DNA of 37,680 nt. It comes from Thermoplasmata archaeon. Lineage in GTDB: Archaea > Thermoplasmatota > Thermoplasmata > Lutacidiplasmatales > UBA184. The DNA lies in assembly GCA_035622275.1 (NCBI GenBank), contig DASPVQ010000004.1, forward strand, positions 1-37,680. Reading direction: 5' to 3'. Below are positions 7,675 through 15,185 of the stretch, one piece after another. The stretch's first letter is position 1. Each line of letters starts with the position of its first letter. The translations under genes and the position numbers were made by a program. A model generated the notes under the pieces. The model made no database searches. It was not told the DNA's origin and worked only from the letters and a program-made list of their open reading frames with translations.

Positions 7675-9048
7675 GTGCCGCTCTTGAGCGGTGGCGGCCG
7701 TAGCCCCGGGAGCATGGGCTCCTCCACCGCGCCCCCGCTACCGGGGCTCGCTGCCTTCGACACGCTGTCCTGGAGCATCCCGGGCCTGCGCGACGATCCG
7801 ACCATGTGCCTGCGCTGCCGCTCGGCCCAGATGCTCTGCGGGAAACCGGTCTGCCCTATCCTGCTCAAGTACCACGCCTTCGAGCAGACTCTGCCCCTCG
7901 TCGGGGGCCAGGACCTCGCAGGGACCTCCCCGCCGGGGCTGTTCGTCGGTCGCTACGGCTATCCCCGCGTCTCCTTCGGCCCGCTCCTCTCCCCTCAGCA
8001 CGGCTCGACCGAGCTCCTGGACAGTCCGGAGGAGTGGGTCGGTCGCTCGGTCTCCGAGGTCGTCTCGTTCCGCACCTCGCTGGTGCGCGGCACGGCCCCG
8101 ATCCGCGTGACCGACGCGGAGCGGCCGATCCGCCTGCTCGAGGACCTGCAGTTGCTCGGGATCGCAGCGGAGTCGTCGGAGAGCGAGACCCATTTCCGAC
8201 GGCCGCCCCGGGGCCACCTCGCCCTCTCCGACACCACCCCCCCGTTCGGCCCCAGCGCGCCGATCGAGCGGTTCCGGCTGGACGTGCGGCGGGTGGACCC
8301 CCACCTGGACCGTCTCGCCTCGGACACCGACGCGAACGCCCGCATCGCGGTCGGCGAGCTCTACCAGCGCGGGGTTCGGGTCAGCCGCATCCAGCGCGCG
8401 TTCAGCGTGGGCGTGCTCGGCCGGCACGGCCGGCGTCGCCTCGTCCCGACCCGCTGGAGCATCACGGCGGTCGACGACCTGATCTCCAAGCGCAACCTCG
8501 AACGGGTCCGCGAGCTCCCCGAGCTCTCCGAGATCGAGGTCCACCGCCTCACCGCGCTGGACAACCGCTGGATCATCGCGCTGCTGCCGGGCGCCTATCG
8601 CTACGAATCGATCGAGGCCTGGTATCCGGGTACCCTGTGGAACCCGGATCCGTCGCGCATCATCGTCATGGGCGACCACGAGGGCCACGACGGTCGCACC
8701 ACGTACGCGGCGATCGGGGGCTGCTACTACGCCGCTCGGCTCGCCACGAGCGAGGCCCTGCTCACCAGAGGGCGCCAGGCCGGCGTCGTGGTGCTGCGCG
8801 AGGTCCACCCGGGGGAGATCCTGCCGCTCGGCGTCTGGACCGTCCGCGAGTACGTGCGGGCCGCGCTGCGCCGGCCCGCGGAGCGGCTCGGGAGCCTCGC
8901 CGAACTGTCGGCCATGATCGCCGCGACGTTCGCGATCCCGCTCGAGCGCTGGCTGCGGGCGAGCGCCGTGCTGCACGAGGCCCGGACCCAGCGCCGCCTG
9001 GACGAGTGGACGGCCGAGCGCGCCGCGTCGGCCCCCTCGGTCAGCTGA
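7675..9048 (+). CDS. Archaeal DNA repair protein Nre
   Basis: This belongs to the archaeal Nre family, proteins linked to DNA damage tolerance; the NreA branch binds PCNA. The N-terminal zinc finger is clear: Cys45, Cys48, Cys55 and Cys60 in MCLRCRSAQMLCGKPVC. The family core follows, including the GLFVGRYGYPRVSFGPL block, the KRNLERVRELPELSEIE region and WYPGTLWNPDP near residue 320. With the GTG start at 7675 the product is 457 residues. The ATG at 7714 (MGSSTAPPL) would give 444 and removes a GC-rich leader, so the start is uncertain. I see no PCNA-interaction peptide (QxxLxxFF) at the C terminus. Its stop overlaps that of the convergent zinc-ribbon gene in the palindrome TCAGCTGA (9041-9048). 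Confidence 0.88.
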   Translation: MPLLSGGGRSPGSMGSSTAPPLPGLAAFDTLSWSIPGLRDDPTMCLRCRSAQMLCGKPVCPILLKYHAFEQTLPLVGGQDLAGTSPPGLFVGRYGYPRVSFGPLLSPQHGSTELLDSPEEWVGRSVSEVVSFRTSLVRGTAPIRVTDAERPIRLLEDLQLLGIAAESSESETHFRRPPRGHLALSDTTPPFGPSAPIERFRLDVRRVDPHLDRLASDTDANARIAVGELYQRGVRVSRIQRAFSVGVLGRHGRRRLVPTRWSITAVDDLISKRNLERVRELPELSEIEVHRLTALDNRWIIALLPGAYRYESIEAWYPGTLWNPDPSRIIVMGDHEGHDGRTTYAAIGGCYYAARLATSEALLTRGRQAGVVVLREVHPGEILPLGVWTVREYVRAALRRPAERLGSLAELSAMIAATFAIPLERWLRASAVLHEARTQRRLDEWTAERAASAPSVS

Positions 9049-10000
9049 AACGCTCGCCGCAGCGGCCGCAGAAGGTGTCCGACGGGGCCCGGTCCGCGCC
9101 GCAGCGCGGGCAGACGACGGGTTGGCGGGGAAGTCCGCAGCCCCGGCAGAACGTATCGTCGGCACGGGCCGGGTAGCCGCACTGCGGGCAGCGCGAGCTC
9201 GCGGCGGCCTGCTCGGCGGCACCCGCCGGGTCCATCGCGCCCCCGTCCGCCCCTCCGCTGGCCGCCGAGGTCGTCGGGCCCCCGGCGACGGTGCCGAGAT
9301 CCGAGCCGAGCTCGCGGCGGCCCTTGAGCGCGAGCCGGAGGGCGTCGGTGTACTGCTGCCGGTCGAACGCGCTCTGGGCCTGGTCCCGCAGCCCGGCGGC
9401 GGCTCCGATCGCGGCCGCGTTCGGCCGCTCGGCGCGGGCGCGCTCGAGCTCGGAGGTGAGCAGGTGCAACTCGAACTGCGACTCGACCCGGTGGTGGGGG
9501 AGCCGGGAGACCGGCGACGCGGAGGGCCACGGCGCCGACGCGCCCGCCTCCACCGGGGCGAGGGGCCCCCTGCCGGCGGCCGCCGGCCCGCGCGCCTCGG
9601 GATCGCTCGCGCCGGCGACGGCGGCCGGGGCCGGGCCGCTCGGGATCGGGACGCCCTGGCGGGCGTGCACGAGCGCCTCGTGGGCGGACTGGGCGAGCTC
9701 GTAGGAACGGGAGAACTGCCGCAGGTCGAACGCCGACTGGGACTGCGCGATCAGCTCGCGCGCCCGCGTCACGTCGGTGCCCTGTCGGGCGAGGATCCCC
9801 TCCTCGCGCCGGGCCATCTCCAGGCGGTTGAACGCCCGGTCGGGGAGCAACGGCGACGGGCGGTTCAGGTCGGCGAGCAACTGGGCGCGACGGCGCTTCA
9901 AGCGCTGGATGACGAACAGGAGCACGCCCGCGGCGACGATCGCGAGGACGACCGCCACGAACAGGAGCACGTAGAGCTCGTTCACGATCCCGCACGCCAC
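9041..10000 (-). CDS. Membrane-anchored double zinc-ribbon protein
   Basis: The 319-residue protein has one N-terminal transmembrane helix (about residues 9-31) followed by a basic RLKRRR stop-transfer, so its bulk should face the cytoplasm. The middle (about 45-260) contains helical segments rich in Ala, Arg and Gln that recur with a similar pattern (ARELIAQSQSAFDLRQFSRS and DQAQSAFDRQQYTDALRLAL), suggesting a TPR-like repeat. The C-terminal 50 residues hold two zinc ribbons, CPQCG...FCRGCG and CPRCG...FCGRCG. Such tails usually mediate protein or nucleic-acid contacts. The start could be GTG 10000 or GTG 9985; either keeps the helix. I know no named function. A TCTAAATAGACC box lies about 57 nt upstream. 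Confidence 0.85.
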   Translation of the reverse strand: MACGIVNELYVLLFVAVVLAIVAAGVLLFVIQRLKRRRAQLLADLNRPSPLLPDRAFNRLEMARREEGILARQGTDVTRARELIAQSQSAFDLRQFSRSYELAQSAHEALVHARQGVPIPSGPAPAAVAGASDPEARGPAAAGRGPLAPVEAGASAPWPSASPVSRLPHHRVESQFELHLLTSELERARAERPNAAAIGAAAGLRDQAQSAFDRQQYTDALRLALKGRRELGSDLGTVAGGPTTSAASGGADGGAMDPAGAAEQAAASSRCPQCGYPARADDTFCRGCGLPRQPVVCPRCGADRAPSDTFCGRCGERFS

Positions 10001-10048
10001 CGCGGGCGCGCCCCGGGCTCGGGCGCGGACCCGTCAGTAACTGGTCCG

Positions 10049-10061
10049 AAGGTCTATTTAG
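10049..10061 (-). promoter_or_regulatory. TATA-like box, zinc-ribbon gene
   Basis: The minus strand reads TCTAAATAGACC. It sits in the near-palindrome GTCTA-TT-TAGAC between mat and the zinc-ribbon gene. A start site about 25 nt downstream would give a leader of roughly 30 nt. Confidence 0.5.
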
Positions 10062-10085
10062 ACGGAGGGGCCGCCCGCGGCCCCG

Positions 10086-11291
10086 CTAGAAGACGGTCAG
10101 CTTTCCGGTCAGCAGGCGGCGCGGGATCGTGTCGATCTGGTCGAACCAGGAGTTCGCGACCGCGTGCGCCTTGGACTCGACGCTCGAGAGCTTGACGCCG
10201 TCGGCGGGGAGGATCTGGAGGCTGGCGACCTGCGGCTCGTCGACGGGCTTGCCGATCTGAGAGAGGATGCGGACGTGGACCTCCTTGACGTTGCCGCCGG
10301 TCTCGCGGACGATGTCGTTCGCGATCAGGTTCCCGAGCAGGTTGTAGATCTTCCCGACGTGGTTGACGGGGTTCTTGCCGGCCGACGCCTCGAGGCTCAT
10401 CGGGCGGCACGGGGTGATCAGCCCGTTGGCCCGGTTGCCCCGGCCCACCGAGCCGTCGTCCCCCGCCTCCATCGAGCAGCCGGTGACCGTGAGGTAGAAG
10501 CGCCCCAGCTCGGGATCGTCCGCCGTGTTCACGTCGATCGACACCTCGCGTTGCGTGAGCTTGGCCGCGAGGTCCGTCAGCTGCTCGGTGACCTGGTCGC
10601 AGACGGAACGGTACTCGCTCGCGTCGGCGACCTCGCGGTCGACGAGCGCCGCGGCCACCGTGAGATGGATGCGCCCGGCCTGGCGGTAGCCCATCACCTT
10701 GACGTCCTCGCCGAGGGCGGGGAGCTTCTTCTTCAGCTTCAGCGTGAGGAACCGCTCGCTCTCGAGCACGAGGCGCTCGAGGTCGGAGAGCGGGGCGAAG
10801 CCGACGCCGAAGGAGGTGTCGTTCGCGAGGACCGCCTTCTGCTCGAAGACGCCGCGCAGGTCGACCGAGCCCGAGCCGATGCGGCAGTCGAACTCGACGT
10901 GGCGGTCGATGTCGACGTGGGCACAGACCGACTGGACGTACTTGCGGGCCGCTTCGATCGCGGTCTCCCGGTACGGGAGCTTCTCGCCGTTGACCTCGGT
11001 CGTCGCTCGGCCGACGAGCAGCATGTAGATCGGGCTCGTGACCCGGCCGCCGCCGAACTTGGGCTCGGAGGCGCCGCCCACGACCTGCGTCTCGTCGGTG
11101 TTGTGGTGGAGGATGCGCCCGTACTCGTCGAGGTACAGGCGCGAGAGCGCCCGGCTGACCGACTCGGAGACCCCGTCCGCGATCGAGTCCGGGTGGCCGA
11201 GCCCCTTGCGCTCGACCATCTCGATCTCCTGGTCCTCGATATGGACGGTCCGTAGCGGCTCTACGGCGATGTTCCGGGGCATCCGATCCAC
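10086..11291 (-). CDS. mat: S-adenosylmethionine synthetase, archaeal type
   Basis: This 401-residue enzyme makes AdoMet from methionine and ATP (EC 2.5.1.6). It is the archaeal form, which is only distantly related to bacterial MetK. Clear family blocks are [18 protein letters not shown] (about residues 27-44), [13 protein letters not shown] with an acidic metal-binding pair, the [13 protein letters not shown] segment, the [20 protein letters not shown] block and the [15 protein letters not shown] region. The length matches the family (about 400). The start may be GTG 11291 or ATG 11282 three codons later; a GTTAAACC box 28 nt before the GTG favours leaderless use of the GTG. It is the methyl-donor source for radical SAM and methyltransferase enzymes such as elp3, dphB and the Tes-like protein in this window. 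Confidence 0.97.
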   Translation of the reverse strand: MDRMPRNIAVEPLRTVHIEDQEIEMVERKGLGHPDSIADGVSESVSRALSRLYLDEYGRILHHNTDETQVVGGASEPKFGGGRVTSPIYMLLVGRATTEVNGEKLPYRETAIEAARKYVQSVCAHVDIDRHVEFDCRIGSGSVDLRGVFEQKAVLANDTSFGVGFAPLSDLERLVLESERFLTLKLKKKLPALGEDVKVMGYRQAGRIHLTVAAALVDREVADASEYRSVCDQVTEQLTDLAAKLTQREVSIDVNTADDPELGRFYLTVTGCSMEAGDDGSVGRGNRANGLITPCRPMSLEASAGKNPVNHVGKIYNLLGNLIANDIVRETGGNVKEVHVRILSQIGKPVDEPQVASLQILPADGVKLSSVESKAHAVANSWFDQIDTIPRRLLTGKLTVF

Positions 11292-11314
11292 TTCGGACCG
11301 CGGAGCCGGGGGTG

Positions 11315-11323
11315 GGTTTAACG
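11315..11323 (-). promoter_or_regulatory. TATA-like box of mat
   Basis: The minus strand reads CGTTAAACC, about 28 nt before the GTG at 11291. It lies at the very end of the upstream elp3 gene, so mat probably has its own promoter although it follows the ipk-fni-elp3 operon. Confidence 0.5.
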
Positions 11324-11324
11324 G

Positions 11325-12899
11325 TTACGAACCGCGCAACGGCGGAGTCGGTGCCCCGGCGGTCCCGAGGGCCTTGCGCTGGAGCGGCCCGGCGCGTTCG
11401 AAGCCGTGGCGCGCGTAGTACTCACGCGTGCCGACGGCGCTCGTGACGTATAATCCGGAGAAGCCGCGGTCCCGCGCCTCGGCCTCGGCCGAGGCGAGCA
11501 GCGCCCGTCCCAGGCCCCGGTGCTGGTACTCGGTCGCGCGTCCCGGCGCGAGACCGACCGCGACGGGGCTCCCGACGACCTTCAGCTCTCGGACGACCGG
11601 CTCGCACAGGCCCCCGTCCGTCACGTCGGAGGGGAAGCGCAGGCGCAGGAATGCCGCGACCGTGTCGGAGGCGGCATGCTCGATCGAGAGGAACACCTCG
11701 CGGCCTCCGGCGGCACGGTACTCGGTGCGAAGCGGGCGGAACTCGTCGGGCGGGGGGGCCGCGCGTCGGCCGACCTCGCGGCAGCGCAGGCAGCGGCAAT
11801 GCTCGCCCGCCTCGGCGAGCCCGGCGAGCGCCCGCTCGCGCAGGTTGCTCGCCCGCACGCCCGCCGCGATCAGCCGAGAGGGGATGTCGCGCTGGATCCG
11901 CTGGATCCGGACCCAGGGCGGCAGCACGCGCTTCATCGCGACCAGCAGCCGCGTCGCCGTCGGCTCGTCGTAGGGCGCGTAGCGCCCGCGCTGCCAATCC
12001 TCGAACAGCGGCGTGCCGGGGAGGACGAGCGTGGGGTAGATCTTGAGGAAGTCCGGCCGGTACTCCTCCTCGTCCCAGAGCCGGCGGAAGTCGGCGAGGT
12101 CGGCGGCGGGGTCCATTCCCGGCAGCCCCAGCATGAGGTGGTAGCCGACCTTGAGGCCCCGGTCTCGCGCCTCCCGCGTCGCGCGGGCGACGTCCCCGGT
12201 GCCGTGGGCCCGTCCCACGGCGACCAGCACGTCGTCGTGCAGGCACTCCACGCCTACCTCCACCCGCGTGACGCCCGCGTCCAGGAGGAACGGCAGGACG
12301 CGCCCGTCGCACCAGTCCGGGCGGGTCTCGACCGTGAGGCCGACGAGCCGGTGGACCGCGGTCTCGTTCGCCGCGATCGCCGCCGGTAGCGAGGCCGAGC
12401 GAGCGCCGTTGAGCCCCTCGTAGATCCCGCGGAGGACCTCCTCCTGGAAGCGGCGCGGTCGGGCCGGGAAGGTGCCGCCCATCACGATCGCCTCGACCTT
12501 GGAGGTCGGGTGCCCGATCGCCTCGAGCGCCGCGATGCGGTTCCGGGTGATCGCTTCCGCGTCCCAGTGGAGCTGCGCGCCGCGCAGCGCGGACGGTTCC
12601 TCGCCCGTGTAGCTCTGGGGGCTCGAGTTCTCCACCCCGCCGGGGCAGTAGGTGCAGCGCCCGTGCGGGCAGCGCGCCGGCGCGGTCATCACGGCGACCA
12701 CCGCCACGCCCGAGAGCGTGCGCGCGGGCTTGCGACGGACGACGCCCTCGAAGCGCCGTCGCTGCGGCGCGGGCAGTCCCGCGATCCAGTCCACGTTCGA
12801 GGGCAGGGGGCCGCCGCCCGCACGGCGGATCGCGGCGAGCTTCTCGCGATGGACCTCTTCCGAGGTCGGCGGCGTCGGCCCGATCAGCGCCCGAGCCAC
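11325..12899 (-). CDS. elp3: Elp3, tRNA U34 carboxymethyltransferase
   Basis: The 524-residue protein is archaeal Elp3, which uses a radical SAM domain and an acetyl-CoA-binding domain to place carboxymethyl groups on wobble uridine of tRNA. The radical SAM cluster Cys are 77, 82 and 85 in CPHGRCTYCPGGVE, followed by the family block SPQSYTGEEPSALRG. The stretch GVECLHDDVLVAVGRAHGT and the KIYPTLVLPGTPL block also match. The C terminus is a GNAT domain (YQHRGLGRALLASAEAEA, then YYARHGFERAG). The length is normal. The GTG start lies 16 nt inside the end of fni, so the two are coupled. It is the last gene of the operon with ipk and fni; the link to isoprenoid genes is not obvious, except that tRNA modification shares substrates with neither. 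Confidence 0.95.
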   Translation of the reverse strand: MARALIGPTPPTSEEVHREKLAAIRRAGGGPLPSNVDWIAGLPAPQRRRFEGVVRRKPARTLSGVAVVAVMTAPARCPHGRCTYCPGGVENSSPQSYTGEEPSALRGAQLHWDAEAITRNRIAALEAIGHPTSKVEAIVMGGTFPARPRRFQEEVLRGIYEGLNGARSASLPAAIAANETAVHRLVGLTVETRPDWCDGRVLPFLLDAGVTRVEVGVECLHDDVLVAVGRAHGTGDVARATREARDRGLKVGYHLMLGLPGMDPAADLADFRRLWDEEEYRPDFLKIYPTLVLPGTPLFEDWQRGRYAPYDEPTATRLLVAMKRVLPPWVRIQRIQRDIPSRLIAAGVRASNLRERALAGLAEAGEHCRCLRCREVGRRAAPPPDEFRPLRTEYRAAGGREVFLSIEHAASDTVAAFLRLRFPSDVTDGGLCEPVVRELKVVGSPVAVGLAPGRATEYQHRGLGRALLASAEAEARDRGFSGLYVTSAVGTREYYARHGFERAGPLQRKALGTAGAPTPPLRGS

Positions 12900-13933
12900 T
12901 GCCGGCTCTCCCCCGTCACCACGTAGGGCGCGCGGCCGAGCTCGGCGATCGTGCGCGAGCCGGTGAGGAACATCGCGACCTTGAGCTCGTGGACAAGGTG
13001 CTCGAGCTCCCGCCGGGTCTCCTCGTAGCCGGTGGACGCCGCTCGCAGCACCCCGCCCGCCGTCCCCGCGGCCGTCGCGCCGAGCGCGAGCGCGCGGGCG
13101 ACGTCGAGCCCGCTGCGCACGCCGCCGCTCGCGACGACCGGCAGTCCGAGGGGGACGAGCTCGAGGACCGCGACCGGCGAAGGGATCCCCCAGTCCCAGA
13201 ACGTCTTGCCGACCCGGGCCTCGCGCTCGGCGCCCTGCTCGAGCGCGCGGTAGTGCTCGACGGCGGCGAAGCTGGTCCCGCCCGTGCCGCTGACGTCGAA
13301 CGCCCGCACGCCGTGGTCGCGCAGCGCTTCGGCGACGGCCCGGCTGATCCCGGCGCCGGTCTCCTTGACCAGGACGGGGAACTCGGACGCGAGGGCCCCG
13401 ATCCGGTCGAGCGAGCCGCGGGCGCGGCGGTCCCCCTCGGGCTGCACCATCTCCTGGAGAAAGTTGAGGTGGATCGCGAGGACGTCCGCGTGGATGAGCT
13501 CCATCGCGGCGCGCACCTCGGCCGGCCCGACCACCCGGTCGTGGGGGCCCTGCGGGATGATCTGGGGAGCTCCGATGTTCGCGAACTTGAGCGGCACCGC
13601 GTGGCGGGCGACGGTGGCGTAGCTGTCGGGGTACTGGCCCTTCAGGATCGCCGCCCGCTCGCTGCCGACCCCCATCGCCACGCCGACCTCGGCGGCGGCG
13701 TGGGCGAGGTGGTCGTTGATCTTGGCGGCGTCCGGGAAGCCCCCGGTCATCCCCGTGATCACGATCGGCGCCCGCAGGCGGTGGCCGAGCAGCTCGACGG
13801 AGGTGTCGATGTCGGCGAAATCGATCTCGGGAAGGGCCTTGTGGATCAGCTGGACGTCGTTCCAGTATCGGTAGCGTCCCTCGACGTCGCGTCCGAGAAC
13901 GATCTTGACGTGCTCGGCCTTGCGGTGGCTCAG
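12884..13933 (-). CDS. fni: Type 2 isopentenyl-diphosphate isomerase
   Basis: This FMN enzyme interconverts isopentenyl and dimethylallyl diphosphate. Family blocks are SHRKAEHVKIVLGRDVEG, ALPEIDFADIDTS, ITGMTGGFPDA, MGVGSERAAI and the late VSGTGGTSFAAVEHYR and ASGGVRSGLDVARALALGA. The homology starts before the first ATG/GTG in frame (GTG at about 13762), which would drop the first 57 or so residues including family-conserved RKAEH. The open frame continues upstream (read DETDDPSGLDLSHRK) to about 13963 but has no ATG, GTG or TTG. The coordinate given uses a CTG codon at 13931-13933 and gives 349 residues, close to normal. Either a rare start, frameshifting from ipk or a base error explains this. 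The upstream ipk stop (13959-13961) lies in the overlap. Confidence 0.85.
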   Translation of the reverse strand: MSHRKAEHVKIVLGRDVEGRYRYWNDVQLIHKALPEIDFADIDTSVELLGHRLRAPIVITGMTGGFPDAAKINDHLAHAAAEVGVAMGVGSERAAILKGQYPDSYATVARHAVPLKFANIGAPQIIPQGPHDRVVGPAEVRAAMELIHADVLAIHLNFLQEMVQPEGDRRARGSLDRIGALASEFPVLVKETGAGISRAVAEALRDHGVRAFDVSGTGGTSFAAVEHYRALEQGAEREARVGKTFWDWGIPSPVAVLELVPLGLPVVASGGVRSGLDVARALALGATAAGTAGGVLRAASTGYEETRRELEHLVHELKVAMFLTGSRTIAELGRAPYVVTGESRQWLGR

Positions 13934-13958
13934 GTCGAGGCCGGACGGATCGTCCGTC

Positions 13959-14774
13959 TCATCCCGACGGCGCCCGCGCCCAGCTCCCGTAGACGTACTC
14001 CCCCCTCAGGGCGCGCGAGAGCGCGCCATCCGTCAGTCCGCTAATAAGCGCTGCGTCCGCGCCGGCCGCGGCGATCGCCAGCATCGCCTCGACCTTGCCA
14101 CGGATCCCGCCGGTGACGTCGGGCCGGTCGGCGGGCGGACGGAGCCCCTCCAGCGTCGCGGAGCTCACCTCGGCGACGATGCGGCGCCGGGGGACCGGCG
14201 GACCGTCGTAGACGCCCGGCACGTCGCTCACGAAGATCACGCGTCGGGCCCCGAGGGCCCGAACGAGCTCGAGGGCGATCGTGTCCGCGCTGAGGATCGA
14301 ACTGGTCCAGGCCTCGTCCGGGACCACGTCGCCGAACGAGACCGGAAGTCGTCCCCGATCGAGCGCGTCCCGCACGGGTCCGGCATCGAGCGAGCGCAGC
14401 TGGCCCGCGCGCTGGACGGCGTGGGTGCTCAGGGGGATCGACTCCGGCGACGCGCCGGCCGCGAGGAGGGCCCGCAGGACCGCGAGATGCAAGCGGCGGA
14501 CTTCGGCGGCCACGATCGCCGCACCCCGGGAACGCTGGGCCGCGGAGGCGCCGTCCTCGGGAGGGCGCGCGAGGCCGAAGCGACGCGCCCCGGGGTGGCC
14601 GAACGAGCCGGCGCCGTGGAGGAGCACTACCCGGGACTGCGTCGTGCTCGCCACCTCGTGGGCGAGGCGGGCCAGGAGCTTCGGTCGCAGGCGCTCGACC
14701 TCGCGCTTGCGCGTGAGCACCGAGCCCCCGAGCTTGACGATCGTCGGGGCTCGCTCCCGATCCGGAGCGGCCAT
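13959..14774 (-). CDS. ipk: Isopentenyl phosphate kinase
   Basis: The 271-residue protein is an amino-acid-kinase-fold enzyme that phosphorylates isopentenyl phosphate to isopentenyl diphosphate, the last step before fni in the archaeal mevalonate variants. It begins TIVKLGGSVLTRK (Lys14, glycine loop), has the family signature HGAGSFGHPGARR with the catalytic His60, and later the VSFGDVVPD and LSADTIALELVRALGA blocks and DVPGVYDGPP. A longer frame upstream exists but its first part is an out-of-frame reading of the small membrane gene; the ATG at 14774 gives the normal N terminus and length. It lies 14 nt after the small membrane gene and runs directly into fni, consistent with one operon. 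Confidence 0.96.
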   Translation of the reverse strand: MAAPDRERAPTIVKLGGSVLTRKREVERLRPKLLARLAHEVASTTQSRVVLLHGAGSFGHPGARRFGLARPPEDGASAAQRSRGAAIVAAEVRRLHLAVLRALLAAGASPESIPLSTHAVQRAGQLRSLDAGPVRDALDRGRLPVSFGDVVPDEAWTSSILSADTIALELVRALGARRVIFVSDVPGVYDGPPVPRRRIVAEVSSATLEGLRPPADRPDVTGGIRGKVEAMLAIAAAGADAALISGLTDGALSRALRGEYVYGSWARAPSG

Positions 14775-14788
14775 CCTCGGTCCCGCGC

Positions 14789-15010
14789 TCACGCGTGGTC
14801 GAGTCCGGCCCGCCGATCGAGCAGCATCAGGGTGCAGCCGATCACGAGCGCGATCCCGGGGAAGAAGACCCAGTTGAACGTGAACAGCCACTCGAAGATG
14901 AGGAAGATCCCGGCGCCGCCGAGGAGCGCCGCGAGCACCACCCAGGCGACGGAGATCGGGCTCTTCGTCACGTGGCCGTGCCCGCCGTGGGCGGATCCGT
15001 AGCTCGCCAT
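14789..15010 (-). CDS. Small two-helix membrane protein
   Basis: The 73-residue protein starts with a His/Gly-rich segment (SAHGGHGH, residues 6-13) and contains two transmembrane helices, about 19-39 and 43-63, joined by a very short turn around FEWL. The short C-terminal tail is LDRRAGLDHA. Both ends should lie on the same side, probably the cytoplasm given the RR. It is the first gene of the ipk-fni-elp3 operon, 14 nt ahead of ipk. I recognise no family. The His cluster could bind a metal ion, and the location suggests a partner for lipid synthesis, but both are guesses. The coding case rests on hydrophobicity, the ATG start and tight spacing. Confidence 0.75.
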   Translation of the reverse strand: MASYGSAHGGHGHVTKSPISVAWVVLAALLGGAGIFLIFEWLFTFNWVFFPGIALVIGCTLMLLDRRAGLDHA

Positions 15011-15091
15011 CCCCGTACCGGAGTTCCGGCCCCTTCAAATGCGTTCGGTCGCCATCCGGGGCCCGCGCGGGCGCTCGACACGCCGTCGGGC

Positions 15092-15111
15092 CTCGAACGC
15101 GCGCGTTCGAG
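15092..15111. repeat. 20-bp perfect palindrome upstream of orc1/cdc6
   Basis: CTCGAACGCGCGCGTTCGAG is identical on both strands. It lies between the divergent ipk operon and orc1/cdc6. A shorter symmetric element, TTCC-TTTC-GGAA, follows at about 15117-15128. Either could bind a symmetric regulator or an initiator protein. Confidence 0.6.
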
Positions 15112-15129
15112 CCGTGTTCCTTTCGGAAG

Positions 15130-15140
15130 GTTGATATGGC
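15130..15140 (+). promoter_or_regulatory. TATA-like box of orc1/cdc6
   Basis: GTTGATATGGC is the A/T-rich island nearest the start. It lies about 50 nt before the GTG at 15186, so a short leader of about 25 nt is expected. Confidence 0.4.
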
Positions 15141-15185
15141 TCGCCTTCCTCCGAGCGCCGCCCGAGGCCCGGGTAGGCGTCGACG

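Noticed and set aside
12884-13762. fni starting at the GTG near 13762.
   Set aside because: It would drop about 57 residues of clear homology, including the family-conserved RKAEH segment and the ALPEIDF block.
13959-15038. A 359-residue ipk starting at 15038.
   Set aside because: The first 88 residues are an out-of-frame reading of the small membrane gene. The ATG at 14774 gives the family N terminus.
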